A stretch of 44,228 nucleotides of DNA from a virus: positions 1 to 44,228 of the IMG/VR virus record IMGVR_UViG_3300046001_004320, one strand, 5' to 3'. This document shows, piece by piece, positions 33,961 through 43,706 of this stretch (its first letter is position 1; every line of letters begins with the position of its first letter). The translations under genes and the position numbers were made by a program. The notes under the pieces were generated by a model. That model saw nothing but the letters and a program-made list of their open reading frames with translations. It searched no databases and was not told the origin of the DNA.

Positions 33961-36900
33961 ATGGCTGATATAAGTTTAACTGGGGCTACAAAAATTGCAG
34001 GATATGCAAAAAAAACCGTATACAACGGAAATATAGAATATAGGAATTATAGCCCAGACTTAGTTGGTTTACAATTAACTAGCGCTGGAGGTACCCCATT
34101 ATTTACAATGGGGAATTTCAATATTACAACAAATTTAGACCCAAAATCAGATAAATTTTTTGTTACAAAACAATTTTCTGATTTTGTTACTCTTGAAGGT
34201 TTAAACTTAACAGTAAGCCAAACTGAAACATTATTAAATGATAACGCTACAGTATTTTTAAATATTGATAAATCTAAATTATCTTACTATGCTAAATTCG
34301 GTTCATTAACTGAATTCATGCGTGTCGGTTTAGAAAACATAATAATAAATTGGCCAGCATCAATATACATGCGACCAATTAAAAACATGTCTAATGGTGA
34401 ACAATTAATTGGTAATACTTATGAAAATTATATTTACGATGAATTAACAAACACAGCCTCATTTAGAATCCCAACAAATTTTATAAACAACCCATATAAT
34501 GTCAATTTTTTGACTAACGGTGATATAGGTGGGACCTTTAACGAATCAAATACATTGCGTAATATCTTAACTGATTATAATTCTTACGCTTTATTAATTG
34601 GTTCAGTTGAATATGACGTTGTTAGTTTTACTGGTTCAAGTAGCGCAACCAATGATTATGTTTATTTTGAGGTGAAAAATAATCCGTTTACTGGAAATAG
34701 CAGCGCAATATCTTATCATATAAAACCTAAGTCTATTGTATGCGATAATTTTTTTAACACTTTAGATGAATTTGAATATTATTTATTAAATAGACAATCA
34801 TTTCCAATATTTACATCAACCTTTACTTACCCACTTAGAACTGATTTTGGTGTTTTACTTTACACCGAAACAATAGTTACTTGGCCAACTAGTGATGGTT
34901 ATAATTTAGATTACAATACATCAGCTTATGATGAATATGCTACCAATTTATTCAACTTAGCCAACGATAGTGATTTGATAAATAGTAACATCATGACTAG
35001 ATTTTTAGTTAGTGAATCGATTACAGGTTTTGATACGTTACCATATTATTTATCGGATGAAGACCAAGATACTTCTGGTGGAAAGGTTAACAAACTATTA
35101 AACATTTATGGTGTTGCTTACGATGATTTAAACAGATATATAGAAGGGTTAGCTTTTGCCAATACTGTTAGTTATAATAAATTAGATAACACACCAGATG
35201 TTTTCTTAAAAAATATAGCTAGAATTATGGGTTGGGATTTAATAGATTCTGTTATAAGTAACGATTTATTAACCGATTATGTCCAATCTAGCCAATCATC
35301 ATATAGCGGTCAATCAGTTGGTTTAACACCAGTTGAAGCTGATACTGAACTTTGGAGACGAATAATACTAAATACCCCATGGCTCTGGAAATCTAAAGGT
35401 ACTAGAAAAAGTATAGAATTTTTACTTAGGTTTATAGGTACACCAACTGGTTTAATAACTTTTAATGAATACGTATACAAAGTTGATAAACCAATAGATG
35501 TTGAACTATTCATTACTTTATTAGAATTAAATGGATTGGATACAGATTTATCTGTTTACCCAATTGATAATGATGGGTACCCTAGATTTCTTGAAGATAC
35601 TGATGATATGTATTTTCAAGGAAATGGTTTGTGGTATAGAGAAACTAGTGGACCAAATTCACTATTAGATATAACTGCTGGTAATAACCCACATGTTGGA
35701 CCATATGATAGAGGTTTCAAATACTTTAATCAATTAAGTTCTCTTATACCAAATTTTTCGGCAGTTACTATTAGCTCAGAAACAGTGAATTCAACGTCAC
35801 AAGATTTGTTCACTAATTATAATACTGGGGAAATTACAGATTATGATGGGGAAACATATGTTGATTTGATGTATTCAGATGGAACACAATTACCCAATTG
35901 TATTGTAACAACAACTGAAATAATTACAGACCCAAAACCAAAACCTATGACAACTGACTGTGGTTGTGTTTTTGGTCAAAATGATGAATCTTTGAGTGTT
36001 TGTTTTGAAAAAAAACCAGAGATTATAGTAGATGAGTGTAAGGATGTAAACATAAAAGGGTTAAATGGTTTAACTAATTTATATATTTTTGAACAATTTT
36101 ATGATGGTGAAAATGGTAACCCAACTTCATCGACATATGCTACTAATTTTGTTGATATAGAATGTTGTGATAGATTAGTCGAAGGTCTACCAATGTATAA
36201 CGATGTTTTCACTCCAGATACTATCAATTCAGGTTTTGTTTGTTGTAAAAGACAAACAAATTGCGCGTGTAATGTTTCATCTGATTGGGTGATAACTCAA
36301 AACCCAACAATTATAAGCGATTTACCGTTTATTACTTTTGTTACTTTAAATGGTTTGATTTTTGGGGGTTCATTAGCTGGTCACGAAGTTGTTGTTGGTG
36401 CTGATGCTAGTTTATGCCCACCATCATTATGGTCTACACCTGTTAACGATATAATAGACCCAAATACAGGTTTAGTTGGGGTTGGTTGTAAGTTAACACA
36501 ATATGGTTTAACAAATATTGGTATTTTGTATAACGCTTTTATAACAAGAGTTGAAGAAAATTCTGGTTGTAATTTTGTTTTCCCAACTATACCTACCGAC
36601 CCAATTGACCCAATTGACCCAATTGACCCAATATCACCAACATGTATTCCTCCAGTATTGGTATCAGCAGTTATAGACACTATGTTTAATAGCGTAATAT
36701 TTAATTGGACTTTGGGTAACGTTCCATGTAGTAGTGGTATAGTTGTTGTACAATTCTCTTTAGATGGTACAACATGGGATAATTTAACATTAACTAACCC
36801 ATCTGTTTCCGTTTCTACTCTAACTGCGACTTCAACAGGTGGTTTACCTTTTGATTCTACTGTTTTCTTTAGAATTAAATTAGTGTATAGTTTAAGTAAT

Positions 36901-37176
36901 GATTGTAACTCACCTTTAATAGAGTGTGATGTGGTTTCTAACATATTAAATGTTGATTTCACACCAGTTTCTGAACCAACCTCATGTCTTTTTTTCACAT
37001 TTGGTGCAAAAGGTGTGGATGAGATAGCTTTTACGTATACCCCATGTGGCTCCTTTGGAGAAATACCTATTTTGTTAGGAAATTATGCTTCCATAACTGC
37101 ATGTTGTTACGGCTCTCCACAGACTAATAACCCCGATGACACCAAATCATTCATAGAACCTGGAGACCCTTGTTAA
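33961..37176 (+). CDS. Large baseplate/tail protein with a P2 gpI-like part and FN3-like C-terminal region
   Basis: This 1071-aa protein starts with a beta-rich section of about 370 residues. Residues about 382-500 resemble phage tail protein I (P2 gpI type): LLNIYGVAYDDLNRYIEGL, FLKNIARIMGWDL and, at 480-493, GTRKSIEFLLRFIG, the family's 'GT...l...l...g' motif. Such proteins join the baseplate wedge to the fibres. After a Cys-rich region (DCGCVFG, CCKRQTNCACN) and a DPI repeat linker (near 880-891), residues about 895-1000 look like one FN3-type domain. The C-terminus is again Cys-rich (CCYG, GDPC). I infer a wedge protein carrying a receptor-facing extension. The gpI-like call is tentative. 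Confidence 0.75.
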   Translation: MADISLTGATKIAGYAKKTVYNGNIEYRNYSPDLVGLQLTSAGGTPLFTMGNFNITTNLDPKSDKFFVTKQFSDFVTLEGLNLTVSQTETLLNDNATVFLNIDKSKLSYYAKFGSLTEFMRVGLENIIINWPASIYMRPIKNMSNGEQLIGNTYENYIYDELTNTASFRIPTNFINNPYNVNFLTNGDIGGTFNESNTLRNILTDYNSYALLIGSVEYDVVSFTGSSSATNDYVYFEVKNNPFTGNSSAISYHIKPKSIVCDNFFNTLDEFEYYLLNRQSFPIFTSTFTYPLRTDFGVLLYTETIVTWPTSDGYNLDYNTSAYDEYATNLFNLANDSDLINSNIMTRFLVSESITGFDTLPYYLSDEDQDTSGGKVNKLLNIYGVAYDDLNRYIEGLAFANTVSYNKLDNTPDVFLKNIARIMGWDLIDSVISNDLLTDYVQSSQSSYSGQSVGLTPVEADTELWRRIILNTPWLWKSKGTRKSIEFLLRFIGTPTGLITFNEYVYKVDKPIDVELFITLLELNGLDTDLSVYPIDNDGYPRFLEDTDDMYFQGNGLWYRETSGPNSLLDITAGNNPHVGPYDRGFKYFNQLSSLIPNFSAVTISSETVNSTSQDLFTNYNTGEITDYDGETYVDLMYSDGTQLPNCIVTTTEIITDPKPKPMTTDCGCVFGQNDESLSVCFEKKPEIIVDECKDVNIKGLNGLTNLYIFEQFYDGENGNPTSSTYATNFVDIECCDRLVEGLPMYNDVFTPDTINSGFVCCKRQTNCACNVSSDWVITQNPTIISDLPFITFVTLNGLIFGGSLAGHEVVVGADASLCPPSLWSTPVNDIIDPNTGLVGVGCKLTQYGLTNIGILYNAFITRVEENSGCNFVFPTIPTDPIDPIDPIDPISPTCIPPVLVSAVIDTMFNSVIFNWTLGNVPCSSGIVVVQFSLDGTTWDNLTLTNPSVSVSTLTATSTGGLPFDSTVFFRIKLVYSLSNDCNSPLIECDVVSNILNVDFTPVSEPTSCLFFTFGAKGVDEIAFTYTPCGSFGEIPILLGNYASITACCYGSPQTNNPDDTKSFIEPGDPC
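36598..36633 (+). repeat. 9-base tandem repeat coding Asp-Pro-Ile, four units
   Basis: GACCCAATT occurs three times and a fourth unit ends ATA. It encodes a rigid proline linker between the Cys-rich part and the FN3-like domain. Confidence 0.9.
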
Positions 37177-37201
37177 AACTAATAATAAATAAAAATAAAT
37201 A

Positions 37202-37209
37202 TATTTATA
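37202..37209 (+). promoter_or_regulatory. Candidate late promoter motif TATTTATA
   Basis: It occurs in ATATATTTATAATAAAA, 13 bases before the ATG at 37223, in one of the few gaps of the tail run. Confidence 0.35.
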
Positions 37210-37222
37210 ATAAAATAAAAAA

Positions 37223-39715
37223 ATGCCAATAACATCAAATGAGTTTCAAAATGTTTTATTAAATTGTGATAAAATATGGGATGAAATATTTAATACTACT
37301 AGTGGGGTTATAAATTTCACCCCAGATGGTACAATATATGCTTTTAATGGTCAAATTTATAATATAACACAAACATGTTGTAATATATTAAAAGATAGGT
37401 TATTGGCACAAAATCCGCCACAATACCCTACAAACGTTGACCCAAATAACATTTATTTTGATTTAAACGAACAAAAATGTAGGTGGTCACAACCAATTAA
37501 TAATTCTTGTGGTATACCTGACAAAGAAATTAAAATTGTTTTAAACCCAGTTGGTAATGATGGGGCTTTTTTTACGTTGACAGAAAATGATACATGTAGA
37601 TTAGAAATAAAATTTGATTATTTATTTAAAATAAAATGTAAAACTTTAGAAGACGTTATAAAAGTTAACCCAGTAGCGCTCCTTAACCCAGAAACTGGAT
37701 TAAGACAAGAGTATTTTAAAAAAGAATCTGAGTTATTAGACGTTAACATTCAATTAGAGGGGTTATCTAAGCAAGCCGCTAGTACGTCTTATTCGATTGT
37801 ATGTAACGATTTCCCAACCAATCAAGAAGTTTCAACCTCTTCACCTACAACAGAAATAACTCAAACACAAAAATTACCTTTTTTAAACACTGGATTTGGT
37901 TCGTTAACTAATAATACTGAGTTAAGTGTTGCAAACACAAAAGTAGCACCAATTTATGTAACAAAATCTGTTAACTTTTGTTTAACAGATTTTGGTTTAA
38001 TTAGTTGGCAAAATATTATAAGTGAAAACAACTATGCTAGGTTTATAAATGGTGGCCCAGATAGTTATACATGTTTAGATGTTATAGAAATTGAAAAATT
38101 AAACCAAGATGCTATAATAAATAATAAAGAAAAACTAATTTTTGATTGTACAACACCTTTTGGTGAAAAAACTATTTTGTTAAATAAAATTTCAGAATTG
38201 ATAGTAATTCAAAAAACTTTAATCAATGAAATTGATACGATAAACACTAACATTAAAGCTATTGGTGGGGTAGTAAACCCTTGTTCAACAATATTAGGTC
38301 AATTTGAAAATTTAAGTGCTACGGTAACTTTGGATATGATTGATGAAAATAATGTGACAACACCAAACATCTTTTTTTCAACTTTTTTTGGGGTACAACA
38401 AAATTTATATTCACATCTAACAACTAATCAAAATAATAGTGGTTTTTTTGTTTGTGGTGAACCAACAAACAACGAATCATGGGCATCTGGTTGTACAGGG
38501 TTAGTTTACCCTGAATTTACTTTTGGTGGTATAGTAGAAGATTCCTCTGAACTTAACGTGTCAATTTGTAATGGTATTAAAGATATATTATACCAAGAAC
38601 TTTATAACTCTTCTGGTACACAAACAGAGCAAGAATTTAATGATTCGTTATCACCAAATGTATTCAATTCAAATTGGTTAACATACACAAATACTATAGA
38701 TGTAACATCTGGTTTTACAAATAATCAGATTAAATTAAACATCATAGTCGATGGTTCATGTGATAATTTTTGTTTGTTAATCGACCAAATTAGTTTGACT
38801 AAAGTTTGTGAGGATGCGAATAGAGAAAATATTTTTATTAGTCAATCACCAGGTTTTAATTTAACTAGAGTGATTGATAACAAAAAATCTTGGTTACAAT
38901 CAGACAGTTATACAGAAAGAGATTTTTATATAGCTAGGTACGATGATGTGAACAAGATACGTCAAACAGAATATAGTGTTGATGATGATAGACTTATTCT
39001 AAACTCAAAAGAAATAGATTTGACTATGAATATGGCGTCAGCTGTTGAAAACGATGTTTGGTGTTATTTATTAGATAACCCTAATCTATTATCTGGTACA
39101 ACAAATCTAACACCATGCATACCGACCTGTGGTGATAATACCTTAATTATATCTGCGTTAACGACCACCGATATTAACACAGCCAATACGTTAGAAACAT
39201 TTGAACAGATATTAGTTTCTGAATTAACTGACGCTAAAAACAGAAAAATATTATCAGGTTATCCAACACTTAGAGCTTTGTATGATAGATATATGAATGC
39301 GACACAATACGGTTCCCCATCTAGCAATGAGTTTGATTATGAAAAAATGGATGAGTTTACTGGGTTGATAAAAACATATTGGGATGATTTAATTGAACAA
39401 GTAGTTCCAGCAACAACTCTTTGGGGTAGTGTTAAGGTTTACACCAACACAATGTTTGACCAACAAAAATATGTGTATAAAAGTTATACGTCATTATTTG
39501 ATTATAATTTATTTGAAAATATTAACATACCAAGTCCAATAAATGGTATGTCTGGCCAATGTGAAAATGTGGAAATAGTAACAACTTTGGTTAGGTCAAA
39601 AAAGGGTAATGTAAAAAAATATAATTATTTGTGTATATCTCAAATGAATTACGGTTCAGAATTCATTGGTAGTGTACAAATAATAAATGAAAATAATACT
39701 TTATTTAATGGTTAA
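37223..39715 (+). CDS. Unknown large tail/fibre-region protein (830 aa)
   Basis: Not recognised. Several short Cys-containing segments are spread along the chain (TQTCCNIL, CRWSQPINNSCGIPD, TPCIPTCGD), unusual for cytoplasmically assembled virion proteins. A helical section near residue 290-345 (EIEKLNQDAIINNKEKL ... NKISELIVIQKTLINEIDTI) may be a coiled coil. Two sections (about 360-435 and 445-530) contain Thr/Asn/Gly-rich strands and look like separate beta domains; the second ends with SCDNFCLLIDQISLTKVC, reminiscent of carbohydrate-binding-like beta sandwiches, but this is a weak resemblance. It has its own upstream TATTTATA box. A fibre or wedge-associated role is inferred from neighbours. 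Confidence 0.8.
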   Translation: MPITSNEFQNVLLNCDKIWDEIFNTTSGVINFTPDGTIYAFNGQIYNITQTCCNILKDRLLAQNPPQYPTNVDPNNIYFDLNEQKCRWSQPINNSCGIPDKEIKIVLNPVGNDGAFFTLTENDTCRLEIKFDYLFKIKCKTLEDVIKVNPVALLNPETGLRQEYFKKESELLDVNIQLEGLSKQAASTSYSIVCNDFPTNQEVSTSSPTTEITQTQKLPFLNTGFGSLTNNTELSVANTKVAPIYVTKSVNFCLTDFGLISWQNIISENNYARFINGGPDSYTCLDVIEIEKLNQDAIINNKEKLIFDCTTPFGEKTILLNKISELIVIQKTLINEIDTINTNIKAIGGVVNPCSTILGQFENLSATVTLDMIDENNVTTPNIFFSTFFGVQQNLYSHLTTNQNNSGFFVCGEPTNNESWASGCTGLVYPEFTFGGIVEDSSELNVSICNGIKDILYQELYNSSGTQTEQEFNDSLSPNVFNSNWLTYTNTIDVTSGFTNNQIKLNIIVDGSCDNFCLLIDQISLTKVCEDANRENIFISQSPGFNLTRVIDNKKSWLQSDSYTERDFYIARYDDVNKIRQTEYSVDDDRLILNSKEIDLTMNMASAVENDVWCYLLDNPNLLSGTTNLTPCIPTCGDNTLIISALTTTDINTANTLETFEQILVSELTDAKNRKILSGYPTLRALYDRYMNATQYGSPSSNEFDYEKMDEFTGLIKTYWDDLIEQVVPATTLWGSVKVYTNTMFDQQKYVYKSYTSLFDYNLFENINIPSPINGMSGQCENVEIVTTLVRSKKGNVKKYNYLCISQMNYGSEFIGSVQIINENNTLFNG

Positions 39716-39719
39716 TCGA

Positions 39720-39727
39720 TATTTATT
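39720..39727 (+). promoter_or_regulatory. TATTTATT, possible late promoter variant
   Basis: It occurs in CGATATTTATTTATATGG and ends only 3 bases before the ATG at 39731, too close for a normal leader. It may be coincidental or lead to a leaderless transcript. Confidence 0.2.
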
Positions 39728-39730
39728 TAT

Positions 39731-39973
39731 ATGGTAGAATTAATAAAAAATATACAAGGTAATTTTATAACCGAAATCAAGGGTAATGTAAAATATGTGC
39801 ATTCAATACAAGGTGAGGTACAAAGAGAAGACTATATTAATATATATGGTCTAACTGCTTTTTTACAAAATTTTTCTAAAACACCAATAACTAGAAATAT
39901 AACAAACCCAAATTTATTTGGTTATAAACCACCAATAGGTGTAACACAAAAAACTATAGAGATTAACTATTAA
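39731..39973 (+). CDS. Unknown small protein in the fibre region (80 aa)
   Basis: Not recognised. The N-terminal half has a repeated strand pattern: IQGNFITEI, IKGNVKYVH and IQGEVQRED, three short units spaced about 10 residues apart, as in small beta-helical or beta-prism elements of fibre-associated proteins. The second half is polar with PITRNITNPNLFGYKPPIG. It begins 15 bases after the 830-aa gene and ends 2 bases before the 507-aa fibre gene. It could be a connector or assembly helper for a fibre; this is inference from position. Confidence 0.7.
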   Translation: MVELIKNIQGNFITEIKGNVKYVHSIQGEVQREDYINIYGLTAFLQNFSKTPITRNITNPNLFGYKPPIGVTQKTIEINY

Positions 39974-39975
39974 TA

Positions 39976-41499
39976 ATGAGATATCAAGAAAGAATATACC
40001 CACAGACAAATGTAAGCGCGCTTAGAAACAAAGATATCAACATTTTTAATACAAGTTCTGATATTTGTATTTTTAATGCTCCATCATATTATGTAAGTGG
40101 TGCAACAACCTTAGACTGTAGTGTGTTAAGCGCTACATCTATAAGTGGTTATTCTCACATAATTACAGGTGATTCTCAAAATATACCACTTAAATTTGTA
40201 TTTACCGCAAATACAAATACGTTTACAGCAAATACAGCGATTTTTAATTATAAATTATACCAATATCAAGATAACACAAGCACATTTACGGCAATCCCGA
40301 CTTATGTTTCTGAAGCAATAACCTACACTTCATTAACCAACAGTGCCACAACACAATTAATACCTTCTAGTGGTTTAACTTTGGATAATGAATACATGAT
40401 AAAGGGGTTTTTTAAGTTTTCAGCTTGTACCGAATACATGGGTAAATTAGGTATTATTATAGATACTTCAAGGTATATCGGTGGGTTAGAATATGGTATT
40501 TATAATAAAAATTTTGATTATTATTTATCAGTAGTTAGAAGCGCCGCAACACCTGAGTTTAATTATAACGCTAGTAATAGTGTCGCTAGCGGTGGGTTAC
40601 AACAAAGTTATTTACCAATAAATTATTACACTATTTACCCAGATATAGACCAGTTAATATTCGATGAAACGGAAGAAGATTTCTTCAATGAAACCTATGG
40701 TCAACAAGACAATACAATTATAGGTATACCAATAAACATTGACACACCTTTTATTTTAACTTTAAACGGTTTGGTTTTAGCAAATGATGTTGACTATACA
40801 TATTCTGGTGGTAGTATTGTTTATATGAACGCACCGTTAGTGCCAGAAGATATAGTAACGATAATATATACCTCTTCATCACCAAATACCCTCCAAAATG
40901 ATATATTTGAAGTGTTGTCAGTTATACCTAGTGGTGCTACGGACAATCAAGGTGGTTATTCTGTTTATTACAACACAACAACTAGCAGATACGAATTGTT
41001 CACTTCAACCAAACCAATAGATTTTAGTAAAGTTTTAGTTATGGTTAATGGTGTTGTATTAGCCAACGGTATTGATTTTTATCAGTCCACATCAAACCCT
41101 AAAAGAATAATACTTAATGGTGATTTAATATTAAATGATGTGATAACTATATCATATTTTCCTGACGGTGTTGTTGGTGATGTAATAACACAAAGCCCGT
41201 CAGCTTCATGGTCTATTACCCCACCACCAACAAAGGTTAACGGATATTTTACATTTCAAATAGCGACAGATATTGGTTTTGCTAATATTGTTTATTCATC
41301 AACAACTGATTATTATGTTGGAGCATCTTTCTACAGTATAGACTACCCAGTTTCTGGTTATACCTATGGTGATAGAGTGTTCTATAGAGTAAAAAACGAT
41401 AAAAACTACAAAACAATTTGTGGTAATATAATCAATAGTTATGCGTATAGTGAAATAATACCAATAACAATTGCAACTAATACGATAAATTCATATTAA
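39976..41499 (+). CDS. Probable tail fibre protein (507 aa)
   Basis: The N-terminal third is Thr/Ser/Asn-rich and beta-like. Two modules of a type common in phage fibres can be seen: residues about 258-298 (ILTLNGLVLANDVDYTYSG, then IVYMNAPLVPEDIVTIIY) and about 352-400 (VLVMVNGVVLANGIDFYQS, then IILNGDLILNDVITISY), both with the pattern V-x-x-NG-x-x-LxxxxDY, then a strand ending in a D-x-V-x-I-x-Y. The C-terminal 90 residues look like an FN3-type domain. It follows the 80-aa gene by 2 bases and precedes a TATTTATA box. A role in host contact is likely; which receptor is unknown. Confidence 0.7.
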   Translation: MRYQERIYPQTNVSALRNKDINIFNTSSDICIFNAPSYYVSGATTLDCSVLSATSISGYSHIITGDSQNIPLKFVFTANTNTFTANTAIFNYKLYQYQDNTSTFTAIPTYVSEAITYTSLTNSATTQLIPSSGLTLDNEYMIKGFFKFSACTEYMGKLGIIIDTSRYIGGLEYGIYNKNFDYYLSVVRSAATPEFNYNASNSVASGGLQQSYLPINYYTIYPDIDQLIFDETEEDFFNETYGQQDNTIIGIPINIDTPFILTLNGLVLANDVDYTYSGGSIVYMNAPLVPEDIVTIIYTSSSPNTLQNDIFEVLSVIPSGATDNQGGYSVYYNTTTSRYELFTSTKPIDFSKVLVMVNGVVLANGIDFYQSTSNPKRIILNGDLILNDVITISYFPDGVVGDVITQSPSASWSITPPPTKVNGYFTFQIATDIGFANIVYSSTTDYYVGASFYSIDYPVSGYTYGDRVFYRVKNDKNYKTICGNIINSYAYSEIIPITIATNTINSY

Positions 41500-41516
41500 T
41501 ATTCTTTACAATTGGA

Positions 41517-41524
41517 TATTTATA
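41517..41524 (+). promoter_or_regulatory. Candidate late promoter motif TATTTATA
   Basis: It occurs in GGATATTTATAATTAAAA, 32 bases before the ATG at 41557, within a 57-base gap. It closely resembles the box at 12213 (GATATTTATAACTAAAC) with nearly the same distance to the start. Confidence 0.4.
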
Positions 41525-41556
41525 ATTAAAATAAAGACAAAACATAAAACAAAACT

Positions 41557-43695
41557 ATGAGTTACATTATACCAAGTACCAGCCCGTTTGTTAGTATAAA
41601 ACTGACACAAAAAGGTAGAGAACAATTAGCCCAAGGAAAATTAAATTTTTCATACTGGGCGATAGGTGATTCTGAAATAAATTACGTTAGAGAAGCTACT
41701 GTTGATGCAAACCCAACAGATGTTTCATTATCAGCAACTAGTGTTGTTATGAGACCCGTTGATAGAGAACCAAACTTAAAATATTTCATAAAACCTAGCA
41801 ACACAACAAACCCTTTACGTACAATAGATGCTAGTGTTTTAAATGTGATTAAAGCTGATGTTAACAATGCTGCAATTGAGAGAGGTTTTTTCTCTAATTC
41901 TAGCGGTGTTTATACAACACTAACAGGTAACACATACACACCTTTTACTTCTACTATTAGTAATACAGTGTTAACTGGTGGTACCACATTACAACTAACT
42001 GGGGCAACTGTTAACGTTGGTGATTTAATACTTTTAAAAGTATCTAATACTACAGCTGGAAATATTACAGTAAACGCTAATACGGTACCTTTACCTAATC
42101 TATGGTTCAAGGTCCAATCTCTTGGTACAAATTCGGTAACTTTAGATAGAAATTTACCTAATTTTTCATCACAAACAATTAATAGTCAAGTTATTGTTTA
42201 CAGAGGTGGTGAGGTTTATAACACAATAGCTACTGGTAACACAACAGCTTATTGGGATACTGGTACTTTGTCTTTTGATTCTGCAAATAATATTACTTGT
42301 TCAGATGTTCCAGTTTGGAATATGAACAATGTTTGGTGTGAAAATATAGCTGGTATAACTGGTTTAACATCAACAAATTTATATGAAGACTATACAAAAT
42401 TTGGTTCGTTTAATTTCTTAGGTCAAAAACAACCATATTTTAATATTGATTGTGAATCAGACCCAACTTTAGGTCCTTCAACGTGTGATGGTGTTGGTTT
42501 AAGTTATTTGGATGATGTTTCTAAATCAATATCGATAATCCACTTTACCAACAATACAATATCAAATCTTTATGGTGAGTATTTCTATACTGATGTTAAT
42601 TCTAATAAATACTTAAAAGTTACAATACCAGATTTAATGTACCATAGAATTAGTGGTTCAACAGGTAGTGGTACAACAATGGGTATGTCGTTTGTTGGGT
42701 CTGGTGCTACACAAAATATATTAAATACTGATATCCAATATATTAACTTGATAGAAGAACCAACAATGATTAATTCTGGTTTGACATCAAACATTGTAGG
42801 TAAAGTTTTCCCACAATTAAAAATGGTGGTCTTTACAGATGATGAAATTGTTACATCTATGTCATATAAGTCTAATAGAAATTGGACGTTACCAGAATTG
42901 GCGGCTGTTTTACAAGCACCTTCAGGTGGTACTTCAACGGGTGTTTTAGGTGTCAACGAAACTATGTATTTAACATATACTTTGGAAAATAATTTTGTTA
43001 GTGGTTTAACATCTTCTTTATCGTGCCAAAAATATGTAAAAATAACCAACAACACATCATCACCTAAGGACGTTGCGTTTAGAATAAACGGTACTGACTT
43101 ATTAACTTACATGCGTAAATTAGAAGACCCTAGCTATAATGGTTTCGGTTTCTATAGTGATACATTCAAACTGTTATATCAAATTGTTGCTGAGTCAACA
43201 ACAAGACCAGCATCAGGTAGTTGGAAACAATATGATTTTACATCTACTGCGATAACTTCAGTGGTAAATAAAACTATAGACCCTAAATTACTGGAAAATC
43301 AAACGCCAACAATAACAGGGTTTATATTAGACAAGTTAAAAGATAATAACGCTACAACATACAGCGCTATTCAATCATTAAATTTGGCTGCTAACACTAC
43401 ACCAAGTTATTTACAATTTGGTGATGAAAGATTTTTCTATGGTAATTTAACAACATATATTGGGGCTACGATTTATAAAACATTATTTAATGTTTCAGTA
43501 AACGCTGGTGAATTTAATTCTACCACTAACCCAACTAGAAGCACAAACCCTGCAACAAACCCATCAGTGATAAAAGTTACAGAAGTGGGTATTTATGATT
43601 CTAGTAATAATTTGGTTTGTATAGGTAAATTATCAAACCCAATCCCTTTAACTGGGGGTAATCAAATAATGCTTGAATTAAGTATGGATTTTTAA
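41557..43695 (+). CDS. Tail fibre/collar-like structural protein (712 aa)
   Basis: The first 40 residues hold SIKLTQKGREQLAQGKL and then YWAIGDSEINY. A motif of this form (LT..G...l..g, then f....iGd) is found at the N-terminus of phage tail-collar and fibre proteins that attach to the baseplate. The next gene, cut by the window edge, has the same motif (LTPIGRQRM, SLGDSDANYY), so the two are probably paralogues. The remainder is beta-rich, Thr/Asn/Ser-rich and looks like repeated strands. The end has VTEVGIYDSSNNLVCIGKL and a Pro/Leu strand, as in fibre proteins where this 'vtEvGiyd..g.lv.ig' segment occurs in the attachment domain. Role as a fibre or baseplate-fibre connector is inferred. 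Confidence 0.75.
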   Translation: MSYIIPSTSPFVSIKLTQKGREQLAQGKLNFSYWAIGDSEINYVREATVDANPTDVSLSATSVVMRPVDREPNLKYFIKPSNTTNPLRTIDASVLNVIKADVNNAAIERGFFSNSSGVYTTLTGNTYTPFTSTISNTVLTGGTTLQLTGATVNVGDLILLKVSNTTAGNITVNANTVPLPNLWFKVQSLGTNSVTLDRNLPNFSSQTINSQVIVYRGGEVYNTIATGNTTAYWDTGTLSFDSANNITCSDVPVWNMNNVWCENIAGITGLTSTNLYEDYTKFGSFNFLGQKQPYFNIDCESDPTLGPSTCDGVGLSYLDDVSKSISIIHFTNNTISNLYGEYFYTDVNSNKYLKVTIPDLMYHRISGSTGSGTTMGMSFVGSGATQNILNTDIQYINLIEEPTMINSGLTSNIVGKVFPQLKMVVFTDDEIVTSMSYKSNRNWTLPELAAVLQAPSGGTSTGVLGVNETMYLTYTLENNFVSGLTSSLSCQKYVKITNNTSSPKDVAFRINGTDLLTYMRKLEDPSYNGFGFYSDTFKLLYQIVAESTTRPASGSWKQYDFTSTAITSVVNKTIDPKLLENQTPTITGFILDKLKDNNATTYSAIQSLNLAANTTPSYLQFGDERFFYGNLTTYIGATIYKTLFNVSVNAGEFNSTTNPTRSTNPATNPSVIKVTEVGIYDSSNNLVCIGKLSNPIPLTGGNQIMLELSMDF

Positions 43696-43706
43696 TATAT
43701 CAAAAA

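Noticed and set aside
36381-36998. Minus-strand ORF of 205 codons opposite the 1071-aa gene
   Set aside because: It is composed of complement codons of the Thr/Pro-rich + strand gene, contains the antisense of the DPI repeat, and is isolated on a strand with no other genes.
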